A stretch of 64,000 nucleotides of DNA from JACOMS01 sp051252005 (GCA_051252005.1 JBPOEZ010000001.1:186001-250000), one strand, 5' to 3'. Positions 17,831 to 26,481 are shown, numbered from the stretch's first letter. Program-made: numbers and translations. The notes: generated by a model from the sequence alone, not told the origin.

Positions 17831-17854
17831 GACGACCACGGTTACGTGGTCGTC
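17831..17854 (+). other. strong hairpin between tonB and the TPR gene
   Basis: GACGACCACG (17831-17840) and CGTGGTCGTC (17845-17854) form a perfect 10-bp stem with loop GTTA, 13 bases after the tonB stop. The following bases are AAAAGCTTGG, not a T run, so partial termination or 3'-end protection is more likely than full termination. Confidence 0.7.
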
Positions 17855-17942
17855 AAAAGCTTGGGCTCGTTTTTTAAACTTGATCCGAAGGCAAAGCCGA
17901 AAATTATAGGCTAAACATTTTGAGTAAATGGAGACCTGTCCA

Positions 17943-19457
17943 GTGACACGCACGAAACGTAAATATTCTTTAAAAAGCCTTCTGCTTTTGGGCACGCTCA
18001 TTGTTGCTACAAGCGGTGGATTAAACACAGTTATGGCGGGTAACGCCTTTGCTCAAAGTAACGAGGAAGCCGCAGCCGAAGGACGTCAGTTTGGGGCGAA
18101 AGCGGGCGAAATGGTTTTGGAAGCTCAAAATCTCATGTCTGCCAATAGCTTTTCTCCGGCTCTTGCAAAGCTGAATGAAGCTTTGGCTATTACGGATTTG
18201 AATGCATATGAGCGCTCTACGATTTACCAAATGCAGGGCGCGGTATATTATGAGCTCAATAATTATCCGCAATCTATACAAGGCTTTGAAAATGCTATCA
18301 GCGCGGGTGGATTACTGCCCAAAGAGGTTGATAACCTTCGCGTTAATATCGCGCAGCTTCTGATCGGTAACGGTCAATATGCGCAAGGCGCGCAAATGCT
18401 CGAAACTTGGGCTAGAAATGGCGGAACGCTAAAGCCGACACATATCGAAATGTTGACTCAAGCTTGGGTGCAATCAGAGAATTACAGCAAGGCTTTGCCT
18501 TGGGCAACGCGATGGTTTGATGGTGCGAGCCCGAAAGAGCGTAAGCATTTCGACCTTTTGAACTTCCTATACAATAATCTAAAAATGCCAGGTAAGCAGG
18601 CTGATATCGTTAAAGAAATGATCGCTCGTTGGCCGGATGATAAACAACTCTGGGACAACTGGGCCTCGCTTCTTGCTAATGGTGGACGTGAACAGGAAGC
18701 CTTTGAAGTTAATAAGATGCTTTATTTGGGCGGCGTTCTTAAAAGTGAGCAGGACCTACTAAAGGTTGTTCAATATTACAGCTTCTATGACATGCCGTAC
18801 CAAGCTGCGAATATTTTAGAGCGCGAACTTAATGCGGGACGGATTGCTATGTCTCCTGATAGACTTGTACAGCTTTCCGATTTGTTCCGTCAGTCACGCG
18901 AATATGATCGCGCTATTCCGGTCCTAGAAAAAGCGGCGAAACAATCGGGTAAAGCTAAGCTTTATGCTGACCTTGGCGAAGCACTTTATAATAGCGGAAA
19001 ATGTGAAAGTGCAGAGACCGCATTTAAAGAAGCCATTAACCGTGGTTACGATGCCGGTAAATCTTGGATGTTGATTGCGACTTGTCGTTATGAAGCGGCC
19101 CAAGCCGAAGAACGGGAAGTTTGTTCCACGTCTACCAAAGCTCAGCGTGCTGCATCTTCGAAAAACAAGAAACGTAACAATGCAATTGCTGCCTTCCAGC
19201 AAGTGCCAGGCGCGTCACGCGAAAGCCGAAACGCTAAAAAGTGGATTTCGTTTATTAAAGCCGAAGCGAAAGCTGTCGAAGATCGGTGTGATTTTGAAGA
19301 TAAGGTCGAGGAAGAACTCTGCTTTATTAAAATTCGCCAAGCTTACGATGCACAGGTGTTTACGAACTCATTCAATCTTGACGAAGAATGCGAATCTTTC
19401 AAACCTAAGTTTGACAGTATCTACAAGCAAAAAATTGCACAAGACGGCCCGAATTAA
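17943..19457 (+). CDS. periplasmic TPR-repeat protein of the TonB cluster
   Basis: A 504-residue exported protein. A signal peptide (SLLLLGTLIVATSGG...AFAQ) leads into tetratricopeptide-like helices: FSPALAKLNEALAITDLNAY, YYELNNYPQSIQGFENAISA, IPVLEKAAKQSGKAKLYADL and SAETAFKEAINRGYDAGKSW. Cys residues are concentrated in the last 130 residues. I favour GTG 17943 because GGAG lies 9 bases upstream and gives a compact signal peptide; ATG 17928 in the same frame is the alternative. TPR proteins occur at this position in TtpC-type TonB clusters, probably as scaffolds; the exact role is unknown. A terminator follows. Confidence 0.85.
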   Translation: MTRTKRKYSLKSLLLLGTLIVATSGGLNTVMAGNAFAQSNEEAAAEGRQFGAKAGEMVLEAQNLMSANSFSPALAKLNEALAITDLNAYERSTIYQMQGAVYYELNNYPQSIQGFENAISAGGLLPKEVDNLRVNIAQLLIGNGQYAQGAQMLETWARNGGTLKPTHIEMLTQAWVQSENYSKALPWATRWFDGASPKERKHFDLLNFLYNNLKMPGKQADIVKEMIARWPDDKQLWDNWASLLANGGREQEAFEVNKMLYLGGVLKSEQDLLKVVQYYSFYDMPYQAANILERELNAGRIAMSPDRLVQLSDLFRQSREYDRAIPVLEKAAKQSGKAKLYADLGEALYNSGKCESAETAFKEAINRGYDAGKSWMLIATCRYEAAQAEEREVCSTSTKAQRAASSKNKKRNNAIAAFQQVPGASRESRNAKKWISFIKAEAKAVEDRCDFEDKVEEELCFIKIRQAYDAQVFTNSFNLDEECESFKPKFDSIYKQKIAQDGPN

Positions 19458-19483
19458 GTCGGTTCTTTAAAACCTTTCAATTG

Positions 19484-19508
19484 GCCCCGGTTTTCCGGGG
19501 CTTTTTTT
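19484..19508 (+). terminator. rho-independent terminator of the TonB operon
   Basis: GCCCCGG (19484-19490), loop TTTT, CCGGGGC (19495-19501), then seven T. It separates the eight-gene TonB operon from the second tonB. Confidence 0.92.
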
Positions 19509-19582
19509 ATGGCTTCATTTGAGGTGTGGGATCCTGTTTAGACCGGTAATGATCATGCTATTTCAGTAAGTATGTTATAGTA

Positions 19583-19611
19583 TTGCACTAATTGCCTGTA
19601 TGTGTTATATA
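19583..19611 (+). promoter_or_regulatory. candidate promoter of the second tonB
   Basis: TTGCAC (19583-19588) and TATATA (19606-19611) are separated by 17 bases, a good sigma-70 spacing, located 28 bases before the start codon. It lies in an AT-rich stretch just after the upstream terminator. Confidence 0.45.
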
Positions 19612-19639
19612 GTATCATAACATGTCTAAGGAGGTAGTA

Positions 19640-20260
19640 ATGTTACATCGAATATCACTGAGTATACTGGGCGGAGCGGCCGTAAGTGTTGGCTTGGGTT
19701 TTGCCATGATGGGGATGATCGCTGGGGATTTTGAAGCGCAGGAAAAAGTGGACGATCTCGTCTTTGACATATCGCTCGTCATAGAAGAGCCGTTGCCCCC
19801 GACTGAAGTTCGGAAGCCGAAAGCGCTAGAGGCGGTAGAGACCCCGCCGCCGCCGTCGAGCATTGATAAAGCGAAATCAAAACGACCAACAATTGCAATC
19901 GAGGTCCCGCTTGGTATTCCAGACTTTAAGCCCTTGCCTATGGATCCAACAGATTTTGTCATCCGCGTCGCTGACCGCGACCCGCAGCCGATTGTCCGTA
20001 TCCAGCCGGCTATGCCGCCGCGCGCCGAGCGCTCAGGTCATTGCCAGGTTAGGTTTGATATTAGCGCAGGCGGCAAGCCTTATAACATTATGGCCACACA
20101 ATGCACGCAATCATTGTTTGAGCGGCCCTCGGTGAAATCCGTACAAAAATGGAATTACCATCCCGAAATTAGAGACGGCATAGCCGTCGCGCGCTCCGGC
20201 CTCCAAACCAAGATCAGCTTTCACTTAAATGATGAACGCGGCGATCTAATACCGGAGTAG
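19640..20260 (+). CDS. TonB family energy transducer (copy 2)
   Basis: A 206-residue paralogue of the tonB at 17.2 kb. It has an N-terminal membrane helix (ISLSILGGAAVSVGLGFAMM), a short linker with ETPPPPSSIDKAK, and a C-terminal TonB domain very like copy 1 (AMPPRAERSGHCQVRFDISA, SVKSVQKWNYHPEIRDG). The two periplasmic Cys are conserved (GHCQV, ATQCTQ). ATG 19640 is chosen over 19622 because a strong AAGGAGG lies 5 bases upstream of it. It has its own promoter candidate and is separated from the operon by a terminator, so it can be expressed independently. Confidence 0.93.
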   Translation: MLHRISLSILGGAAVSVGLGFAMMGMIAGDFEAQEKVDDLVFDISLVIEEPLPPTEVRKPKALEAVETPPPPSSIDKAKSKRPTIAIEVPLGIPDFKPLPMDPTDFVIRVADRDPQPIVRIQPAMPPRAERSGHCQVRFDISAGGKPYNIMATQCTQSLFERPSVKSVQKWNYHPEIRDGIAVARSGLQTKISFHLNDERGDLIPE

Positions 20261-20284
20261 GGTGCATGCTCTTTCTGCGCGCGC

Positions 20285-22387
20285 CTAACCCGCCGCCATG
20301 ACGGCGAATGCGTATTCGACGGCGACTTCTTTTAGGCTGTCATAGCGTCCCGCTTCGCCGGCGTGGCCTGCGTCCATGTTAATCTTGAGCAGAACAGGGG
20401 CGGAGCCGGATTGGCGTTCGCGAAGTTTCGCGGCCCATTTGGCGGGCTCCCAATAGGTGACACGGGGGTCGGTTAGTCCGCCTGTAATCAGAAGCGGCGG
20501 GTATTCCGCTTCGATAACATTGTCGTATGGCGAGTAGTCCGCGATACGGTCATAGGCGTCTGCATCCGTGAGCGGATTGCCCCATTCTGGCCATTCCGGC
20601 GGGGTGAGGGGAAGGCTCTCGTCGCTCATGGTTGTGAGCACATCGACGAAAGGTACGGCGGCAATTACTCCGCCGAATAGCGCGGGATCTTGATTGAGCG
20701 CCGCACCGACAAGTAAGCCGCCTGCTGATCCGCCGTGAGCAATAATCCGCCCGCGCCGCGTATAGCCGAGATCACAAAGTCCGCGCCCCGCATCGACAAA
20801 ATCATTGAAGGTGTTGGTCTTTTTCTTAAGCTTGCCGTCGAGATAACCTTGGTAGCCTTTGGCCATACCGCCGCGAATATGGGCAATTGCATAAACAAAG
20901 CCGCGGTCAACGAGCGAGAGAATAGAGGTGCGAAACCCTGCCGGAATAGTGATCCCGTAAGAGCCGTAACCATAGAGCAGTAGCGGCGCGGAGCCGTCTT
21001 GTTTTGTGCCCGCGCGCATTAAAAGCGTGACAGGGATGGTTTCGCCGTCGCGGGCCGTAATCATGAGCCGTTCGGTCTTATAATCTGCGGGGTTATGCCC
21101 GCTCGGTACGGATTGGGTTTTGCGTAAAATACGTTCGCGCGTGTTCATATTATAATCAAAAACCTGCCCCGGTGTTGTCGGCGAGGAATAAGCAAAGCGC
21201 AGCCACGGCGTATCATATTCATAACCGCCGAGAAGCCCCAACCCGTAAGCGGCTTCGTCAAAGGCGATGTCATGATGCTTGCCGCTGCGCATGTCGCAAA
21301 TGATAATGCGTGGCAGGGCATTTTCTCTGACCATCCAGACAAGGTGATGTTTATAGGCTTCAAGTCCAAGGATAAGGCGGCCCGGAGTGTGGGCTATAAA
21401 GGTTTCCCATTTAGCGTCTGGCGCGTCCACCGCGCGGCGCATGATTTGAAAATCAGTTGCGCCGTCAGAGTTGCTGAGAATGTAGAAATATCCGCCTTGC
21501 TCATGGAGGCTATATTCATGTCCAGCCTCTCGTTTGGAAACGCAGCGCGGCGCCGTAAATGGGAACTTTGACGGTATGAGCCAGATTTCAGATGTGGTGT
21601 GATTATGAGCGCTGATCTCTATAAAATTACCGGAGTCGCTGTCGCTAACGGAGACGAAAAATCCTGGGTCGGTTTCCTTATAAACAAGGGCAGGGGCTGC
21701 GTCGTCATCAATGTTTTTAGCAAAGACGGCGTACGGACGTTGATTCTCATCTCTCTCAGTCCAGAAGAGCGTGGCCGAGTTGGCAGCCCATTCCGCGCCG
21801 CCTGTGCTTGTTGTGATACCTGTGGAGTGCGCGTCGCCGCCAAAAGTTTGAACGAAAATTTCGTAATTCTCAGAGCCTTTACGGTCAATCGTAAATACAA
21901 TGCGGCTATGGTCTGGGCTATGGGCGACAGTGCCCATATCGAAAAAACCTTCTTGCTGCGCGGAGAGCGCGTCTGCGTCGAGGACAACCTCTTCTGGGCC
22001 GTTGATCTCGCGAGAGGTCGGGTCAATCGGAGCGCGTACAAACAGGCCATGTTGATCGCCTTTGCGGAAACGGTGATAATAAGCATAGGTCCGGTCAGGG
22101 ACGGGGACTTGCTTGTCTTCTGGCTCAAGCCGTCCTTTCATTTCCTCGAAAATTTCGTTTTTTAAGGTTTCTGCATTTTTCAAGACGGCTTGTGTGTAGC
22201 TGTTTTCGGCGTCTAAGTGAGCGCGGATGACTGGGGCAAGGACAGACGGCTCATGCATGACTTGCTGCCAGTTTTCATCTTTCATCCAGTGGTAATCGTC
22301 TGTGCGGGTGCGGCCGAGTTGCTGAGTGACAACGGGTATTTTGGCCGCTTTAGGCGCTACAGGAGAAAGATCAAATTTGGAGGGCAT
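20285..22387 (-). CDS. ptrB: prolyl oligopeptidase family protein (oligopeptidase B)
   Basis: A 700-residue S9A serine peptidase, probably protease II, cleaving short peptides after basic residues. The N-terminal half is a beta-propeller (RTDDYHWMKDENW near residue 30 begins the family match). The C-terminal alpha/beta hydrolase carries the catalytic Ser in GGSAGGLLVG (about S554), Asp in LTDPRV (about D640) and His in DAGHAGEAGR (about H675). No signal peptide, so cytoplasmic. The ATG at 22387 (MPSKFDLSP) gives the usual length; the frame extends 26 codons upstream without homology. It is tail to tail with the second tonB (24-base gap). Confidence 0.93.
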   Translation of the reverse strand: MPSKFDLSPVAPKAAKIPVVTQQLGRTRTDDYHWMKDENWQQVMHEPSVLAPVIRAHLDAENSYTQAVLKNAETLKNEIFEEMKGRLEPEDKQVPVPDRTYAYYHRFRKGDQHGLFVRAPIDPTSREINGPEEVVLDADALSAQQEGFFDMGTVAHSPDHSRIVFTIDRKGSENYEIFVQTFGGDAHSTGITTSTGGAEWAANSATLFWTERDENQRPYAVFAKNIDDDAAPALVYKETDPGFFVSVSDSDSGNFIEISAHNHTTSEIWLIPSKFPFTAPRCVSKREAGHEYSLHEQGGYFYILSNSDGATDFQIMRRAVDAPDAKWETFIAHTPGRLILGLEAYKHHLVWMVRENALPRIIICDMRSGKHHDIAFDEAAYGLGLLGGYEYDTPWLRFAYSSPTTPGQVFDYNMNTRERILRKTQSVPSGHNPADYKTERLMITARDGETIPVTLLMRAGTKQDGSAPLLLYGYGSYGITIPAGFRTSILSLVDRGFVYAIAHIRGGMAKGYQGYLDGKLKKKTNTFNDFVDAGRGLCDLGYTRRGRIIAHGGSAGGLLVGAALNQDPALFGGVIAAVPFVDVLTTMSDESLPLTPPEWPEWGNPLTDADAYDRIADYSPYDNVIEAEYPPLLITGGLTDPRVTYWEPAKWAAKLRERQSGSAPVLLKINMDAGHAGEAGRYDSLKEVAVEYAFAVMAAG

Positions 22388-22557
22388 AAGCGTCGCCGTT
22401 CTGTTGGATGGACTGTCGATTATGACATAGATAAGGGGCAATCCTCGCTGTGCAAGACAGGCCAAGGCGATTATTATTTCTATGGTTTAGTCACTCTTGG
22501 TTAATACACCGTCTATAATATAATCGGCTAGACGGGCCGCAATACGAAGGATTGAAA

Positions 22558-23826
22558 ATGCAAGCCGAAGCTCTGGATTTAGCGCAAGCCGCGGAGGCTC
22601 AAGTTCTTAGGGCCTCAATCCCAGAAGCTCCAACCTCCGAGGCCATGCCTGCGCCGCCGCCGATGGATATTCGCCGGTCTTTAGCAAAGCGCCTTGCGGA
22701 TGTGATTTGTATTCCTGAAAGCCAGCTTACGCCGCAAGAACGGCATATGGCGGGCGATGTCCTTGTTGAAATGCTGCGCGATGCTGATACGGACCTTCGC
22801 GAAGGTGTGGCTAAACGTCTGGTCATGCTCAACGAAGCGCCTCGTACGATTTTGATGATCCTAGCAAGAGATGAAATCCGTGTAGCGAAACATATCTTGG
22901 AAAAAACCAAAAGCTTAACTGATTCTGACCTCATTCATATCTCACGGAAAGTCTCCGGGGCGCACCGGAAAGAGATCGCTATGCGGCGTAATATTTCTGA
23001 TGCGGTTGTCGATGTTCTCGTTGAATTTTTAGAAGAAGATGTTGTAGAGACACTGCTTGCAAACAAAACCAGTAATTTCTCAGAGACGGCTATTCAGAGA
23101 ATTTTGACGATGTCGCGTACACATCAGCCTTATGTGAAGCTGCTGCTTAAGCGCGAAGAACTTCGTCCGTCGCATGGGTTGACCATGTTTTGGTGGGCGG
23201 AAGGCTCTTGCCGGAAGCAAATCCTGAAGCGCTTTTCTGTTACGCGCTCTGTCTTGCAGGAATCCTGTGCTGACCTTTACCCTAAGGCTGCAGCGGATGG
23301 CTGGTCTGATAGCGCCGTGCGAAAAGCCTTGCAGTTTATAGAGCGCCGCCAACGTAACCGCGCAGCGGTTGAGCGGAGCCCCTACGCCAGTCTGGAAGAG
23401 GCGATTGACGTGGCTGAAGTTAACGGTTTGACGCGCGAACTCACACAGGAAATTTCGTATATGGCCGGGGTTAAACCCGCCACAGGCGCGCAAATTCTTA
23501 TGGATAAATCAGGCGAAGCAATCGCTGTTCTGTGTAAGGCGCCGGGCCTAAAGCGCGAATATGTTACAAAGCTATGGCGCTCCCTTAAGCGTCCAACTTT
23601 AACAGATACCGGAGAGCCGCATCCAGATTTGAAACGCATTATTTCTGTCTACGATGAAATCTCTACGGATAAAGCCCAAACGGTTCTGCGGTATTGGAAC
23701 TGGTCACTAACATCGGCGCTTAATGCTGATGTTCTGCGCCATATTAAAGACGGTGTTATTCCGCGCGAGGAAGATTACGGCGCAGCGGCAATTACGGCGG
23801 CTCTCGTCTTTGGGCTTAAACAATAG
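22558..23826 (+). CDS. DUF2336 domain protein
   Basis: A 422-residue, helix-rich, cytoplasmic protein. Segments such as SLAKRLADVICIPESQLTPQ, DADTDLREGVAKRLVMLNEA and HILEKTKSLTDSDLIHISRK identify DUF2336, an alphaproteobacterial HEAT-like repeat family of unknown function. ATG 22558 is preceded by GAAGG with 7-base spacing; a TTG two codons upstream is less likely. The gene is divergent from the oligopeptidase and 128 bases upstream of the antiporter operon. No catalytic motif is visible. Confidence 0.8.
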   Translation: MQAEALDLAQAAEAQVLRASIPEAPTSEAMPAPPPMDIRRSLAKRLADVICIPESQLTPQERHMAGDVLVEMLRDADTDLREGVAKRLVMLNEAPRTILMILARDEIRVAKHILEKTKSLTDSDLIHISRKVSGAHRKEIAMRRNISDAVVDVLVEFLEEDVVETLLANKTSNFSETAIQRILTMSRTHQPYVKLLLKREELRPSHGLTMFWWAEGSCRKQILKRFSVTRSVLQESCADLYPKAAADGWSDSAVRKALQFIERRQRNRAAVERSPYASLEEAIDVAEVNGLTRELTQEISYMAGVKPATGAQILMDKSGEAIAVLCKAPGLKREYVTKLWRSLKRPTLTDTGEPHPDLKRIISVYDEISTDKAQTVLRYWNWSLTSALNADVLRHIKDGVIPREEDYGAAAITAALVFGLKQ

Positions 23827-23954
23827 TCCCATTCTGAGTCTCTACGGCGTCTAATCCACAGTTTTTAAAGGTTTGTTAAGGGATTGCCCTTGGCCCCATA
23901 GCGCAAGCCGTTTAAAAGGCCCGTGGCGGGTATTGCGACTCGTGGATTTGGAGA

Positions 23955-24452
23955 GTGGATTTGCTGCGTTTCGGAATTATTTTATCGGTTGCATTGGCCG
24001 TCTTTTGGATCTCTCTATCCGGTTATTTTACACCGATGCTGCTGACGCTCGGCGGTATCTCGATTTTCTTAGTTCTCGGACTTTGTTTCCGTATGAATAT
24101 ACTGGACCGCGAAACAGCCCCTTATCTTAGCTTGCCCGGTACATTGAAATATTTGGTGTGGCTTTCAGCTGAAATCGTAAAAGCTAACATGGCCGTCGTC
24201 CGCGCTGTCTTGAAGCCCGATATGGAAATTTCGCCAGCGATTGTTAAAGTCCCTGTCAAACAAACAACAGACATTGGCAAAACCATGTTCGCAAACTCGA
24301 TTACGCTCACACCCGGAACCGTTAGTATGGCGATTAACGAAGACGAAATTGTGGTGCATGCACTTTTGTCTGAAATGACAGACCTGCAAGGTTTTGCCGA
24401 AATGGGCGAAAGGTCCGCGAGGTCCGTTGGCGAAAAGGGAACGCAGTCATGA
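23955..24452 (+). CDS. mnhE: Na+/H+ antiporter subunit E (Mrp/Mnh)
   Basis: A 165-residue MrpE family membrane protein, first gene of the Mrp-type operon. Hydrophobic N-terminal helices (FGIILSVALAVFWISL, then LTLGGISIFLVLGL) are followed by LKYLVWLSAEIVKANMAVVR and SITLTPGTVSMAINEDEIVV, characteristic of MrpE. The start is GTG 23955 or TTG 23961; GGAG at 23950-23953 is better spaced for the TTG. Its stop overlaps the next start by 4 bases. MrpE is required for full activity of the hetero-oligomeric antiporter in other bacteria. Confidence 0.92.
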   Translation: MDLLRFGIILSVALAVFWISLSGYFTPMLLTLGGISIFLVLGLCFRMNILDRETAPYLSLPGTLKYLVWLSAEIVKANMAVVRAVLKPDMEISPAIVKVPVKQTTDIGKTMFANSITLTPGTVSMAINEDEIVVHALLSEMTDLQGFAEMGERSARSVGEKGTQS

Positions 24453-24751
24453 TGAGCCATTTTGCTTATGTTAATCTGGGCGTAGCCTTTCTCATTCTTG
24501 TCACGATGGCTTTGATGCTTGGCCGCCTCTTAGCGGGACCGACGCTTTATGACCGGCTTCTTGCCGTCAATTCTTTCGGAACAAAAACGGTTTTGTTTTT
24601 GTGTGTTTTCTGTCTCGTGATTGACCGCCCTGACGGAGTTGATATCGCGCTTCTCTATGCGCTTATGAACTTCATCGCGACGATCGCAGTCCTCAAGTTT
24701 TTCCGGTACCGCGCTTTAGATGTCTCGCTTGACGGGAAGGACGGATCATGA
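24449..24751 (+). CDS. mnhF: Na+/H+ antiporter subunit F (Mrp/Mnh)
   Basis: A 100-residue MrpF protein with three membrane helices (VNLGVAFLILVTMALMLG, FGTKTVLFLCVFCLV, ALLYALMNFIATIAVLKF). The conserved LLAGPTLYDRLLAVN segment identifies the family. It overlaps mnhE and mnhG by 4 bases on each side (ATGA), so translation is coupled through the cluster. Confidence 0.93.
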   Translation: MMSHFAYVNLGVAFLILVTMALMLGRLLAGPTLYDRLLAVNSFGTKTVLFLCVFCLVIDRPDGVDIALLYALMNFIATIAVLKFFRYRALDVSLDGKDGS

Positions 24752-25167
24752 TGCTGTCTATGATTATCGGCGCTGCGGCAGAAGGCGCGGCGCATACAGG
24801 TTCTCACATACCATGGGGGGACGTGTTTGAGTTTTTCCAAGGCGCGCTAGCCTTAGTTTCGATGTTGGCAGGCTTGTTTTTCGTTCTGGCCGGAACCATT
24901 GGCGTTTTACGGCTTCCTGACTTTTTCACTCGCGTTCATGCTGCGGGTATGACCGATACGCTTGGCGCAGAGCTTATTATTGTTGGCCTGATGATACAGG
25001 CTGGATTCACACAGCTTAGTTTGAAGTTCCTTTTGGTTGCTATGCTCCTCTTGGTGACAAGCCCGACGGCTACACACGCCGTGGCCAATGCGGCGCACCA
25101 TGTTGGCCTCAAGCCGCTTTTGGGAAAATACAAAATCCCTGACCCATCAGAGGAGACGACGAAATGA
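24748..25167 (+). CDS. mnhG: Na+/H+ antiporter subunit G (Mrp/Mnh)
   Basis: A 139-residue MrpG protein. The family core is LFFVLAGTIGVLRLPDFFTR followed by VHAAGMTDTLGAELIIVGLM and the later LLVTSPTATHAVANAAHHVG. Three membrane helices are apparent. The 20-residue segment before the first helix has no family text. Overlaps both neighbours by 4 bases. Confidence 0.93.
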   Translation: MMLSMIIGAAAEGAAHTGSHIPWGDVFEFFQGALALVSMLAGLFFVLAGTIGVLRLPDFFTRVHAAGMTDTLGAELIIVGLMIQAGFTQLSLKFLLVAMLLLVTSPTATHAVANAAHHVGLKPLLGKYKIPDPSEETTK

Positions 25168-26045
25168 TGTTCTCTTCAATTATGATGAGCACGGCGCCAT
25201 CAACGCTTATCCTAGATGTGAGCTTGATGGCCATGTTAGTGGTCGTCGCTGTTGCTATCGTGCGTTTGCGGTCTTTGTTTGCGATTGTTATGTTGCAAGG
25301 AGTATATAGCCTACTGTCTGCCGCGTGGTTCGTATCACTGGATGCCGTGGACGTGGCCTTTACCGAAGCGGCCGTTGGCGCAGGGATTTCTACAGTTCTG
25401 ATGCTCGCGGCTATGCTCCTTGCAGACCGTGATTCCCACCCTGTGCCTATGAGCAAACAGGTCGGGCCGTTGACGATTGTGATCCTCGCGGGGATTGCCA
25501 TGTTCTACGCTATCGGCGATATGCCTGCTTATGGCGACATTAACTCGGCTGCTAACTCTTATGTGGGCATGGATTATATGGCGAAAACCGCCGAGGACAT
25601 ACATATTCCTAACGTTGTGACCGCCGTTCTCGGCAGTTATCGGGGATATGATACGTTTGGCGAAGTCGTCGTGATCTTCTCGGCCGGACTAGGGGTTCTG
25701 CTCCTCTTGGGGCTGAACGGTAATGCTGGTAAATGGCGCGCTGAACCGAAAGGTATTCGCATTTCTCCAGCCGCCGCGCCTGCCGCGCGGCGCAAACCCG
25801 CTCCCAGAACACCGAAAGAAGAAGTGCCTGCTGAGCAACCATCTGAGGTAAAAGCAAAGGTTCCCACGAAGAAAAAAGCTACGCCAAAAACGGCCGCAAA
25901 GAAAACGGCGACGAAAAAGCCTGTAGCCAAAAAAGCAGCCGCTAAGAAAGTTGCTGCAAAGAAGCCAGCCGCTAAAAAGCCTGCGGCTAAGAAAACGGTC
26001 ACGACGAAAAAAAACAGTGATACGAAAAAAGGAGATGCATCATGA
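25164..26045 (+). CDS. DUF4040/MbhE-like antiporter subunit with a Lys/Ala-rich histone-H1-like tail
   Basis: 293 residues. The N-terminal 195 residues form a membrane module like the C-terminal part of MrpA or the DUF4040 subunits of Mrp/Mbh complexes: LMAMLVVVAVAIVRLRSLFA, LQGVYSLLSAAWFVSLDAVD, VAFTEAAVGAGISTVLMLAA, then a helix before VVVIFSAGLGVLLLLGLNG. The last ~85 residues are a low-complexity basic tail of repeated KKPAAKKPAAKK-type units (25850-26030), resembling bacterial histone-H1-like or AlgP tails. Such a tail is not part of any Mrp subunit I know. The sequence is continuous and in frame, with ATGA overlaps on both sides, so it is a true fusion rather than an assembly join. Confidence 0.88.
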   Translation: MMFSSIMMSTAPSTLILDVSLMAMLVVVAVAIVRLRSLFAIVMLQGVYSLLSAAWFVSLDAVDVAFTEAAVGAGISTVLMLAAMLLADRDSHPVPMSKQVGPLTIVILAGIAMFYAIGDMPAYGDINSAANSYVGMDYMAKTAEDIHIPNVVTAVLGSYRGYDTFGEVVVIFSAGLGVLLLLGLNGNAGKWRAEPKGIRISPAAAPAARRKPAPRTPKEEVPAEQPSEVKAKVPTKKKATPKTAAKKTATKKPVAKKAAAKKVAAKKPAAKKPAAKKTVTTKKNSDTKKGDAS

Positions 26046-26479
26046 GTCCCCATGTCATTCTCCGCGTTATCTCTAAACTCCTGATTCCGCTTATTGCGCT
26101 TTACGCTTTCTATGTGCAGTTTCATGGTGACTTTGGCCCAGGCGGCGGCTTTCAGGCTGGTGTTATCTTGGCGTCCTCTGTCATTCTCTACGCTTTGATC
26201 TTCGGACTCGACGCGGCTAAAAAAGCCATTCCGCCGTCATGGGTGCGCATTGGCATGACCCTCGGCGTTCTGATTTACGGTGGCACGGGCGTCGTAACAT
26301 GGCTTCTTGGCGCCGAATTTCTCAATTACGGCGTTCTTGCTCACGATCCGGCGCACGGACAGCATTACGGAATTTTGGCGATTGAACTTGGCGTTCTGTT
26401 GGCTGTTGCGAGCGTAATGGTTGCTATTTATTACGCTTTTGGATCCCGTCAGCCCGACCTTTCGGATGAGGATTGGTAG
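26042..26479 (+). CDS. mnhB: Na+/H+ antiporter subunit B (Mrp/Mnh)
   Basis: A 145-residue MnhB family protein with four membrane helices. The family signature FHGDFGPGGGFQAGVILASS is present at about residues 27-46, along with VRIGMTLGVLIYGGTGVVTWLLG and HYGILAIELGVLLAVASVMV. It overlaps the preceding tail-bearing gene by 4 bases and is followed at once by mnhC. Confidence 0.94.
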   Translation: MSPHVILRVISKLLIPLIALYAFYVQFHGDFGPGGGFQAGVILASSVILYALIFGLDAAKKAIPPSWVRIGMTLGVLIYGGTGVVTWLLGAEFLNYGVLAHDPAHGQHYGILAIELGVLLAVASVMVAIYYAFGSRQPDLSDEDW

Positions 26480-26481
26480 TC

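Noticed and set aside
21599..22165. Plus-strand frames opposite the oligopeptidase gene
   Set aside because: No motif, no ribosome site, and the minus-strand peptidase is complete with its catalytic residues.
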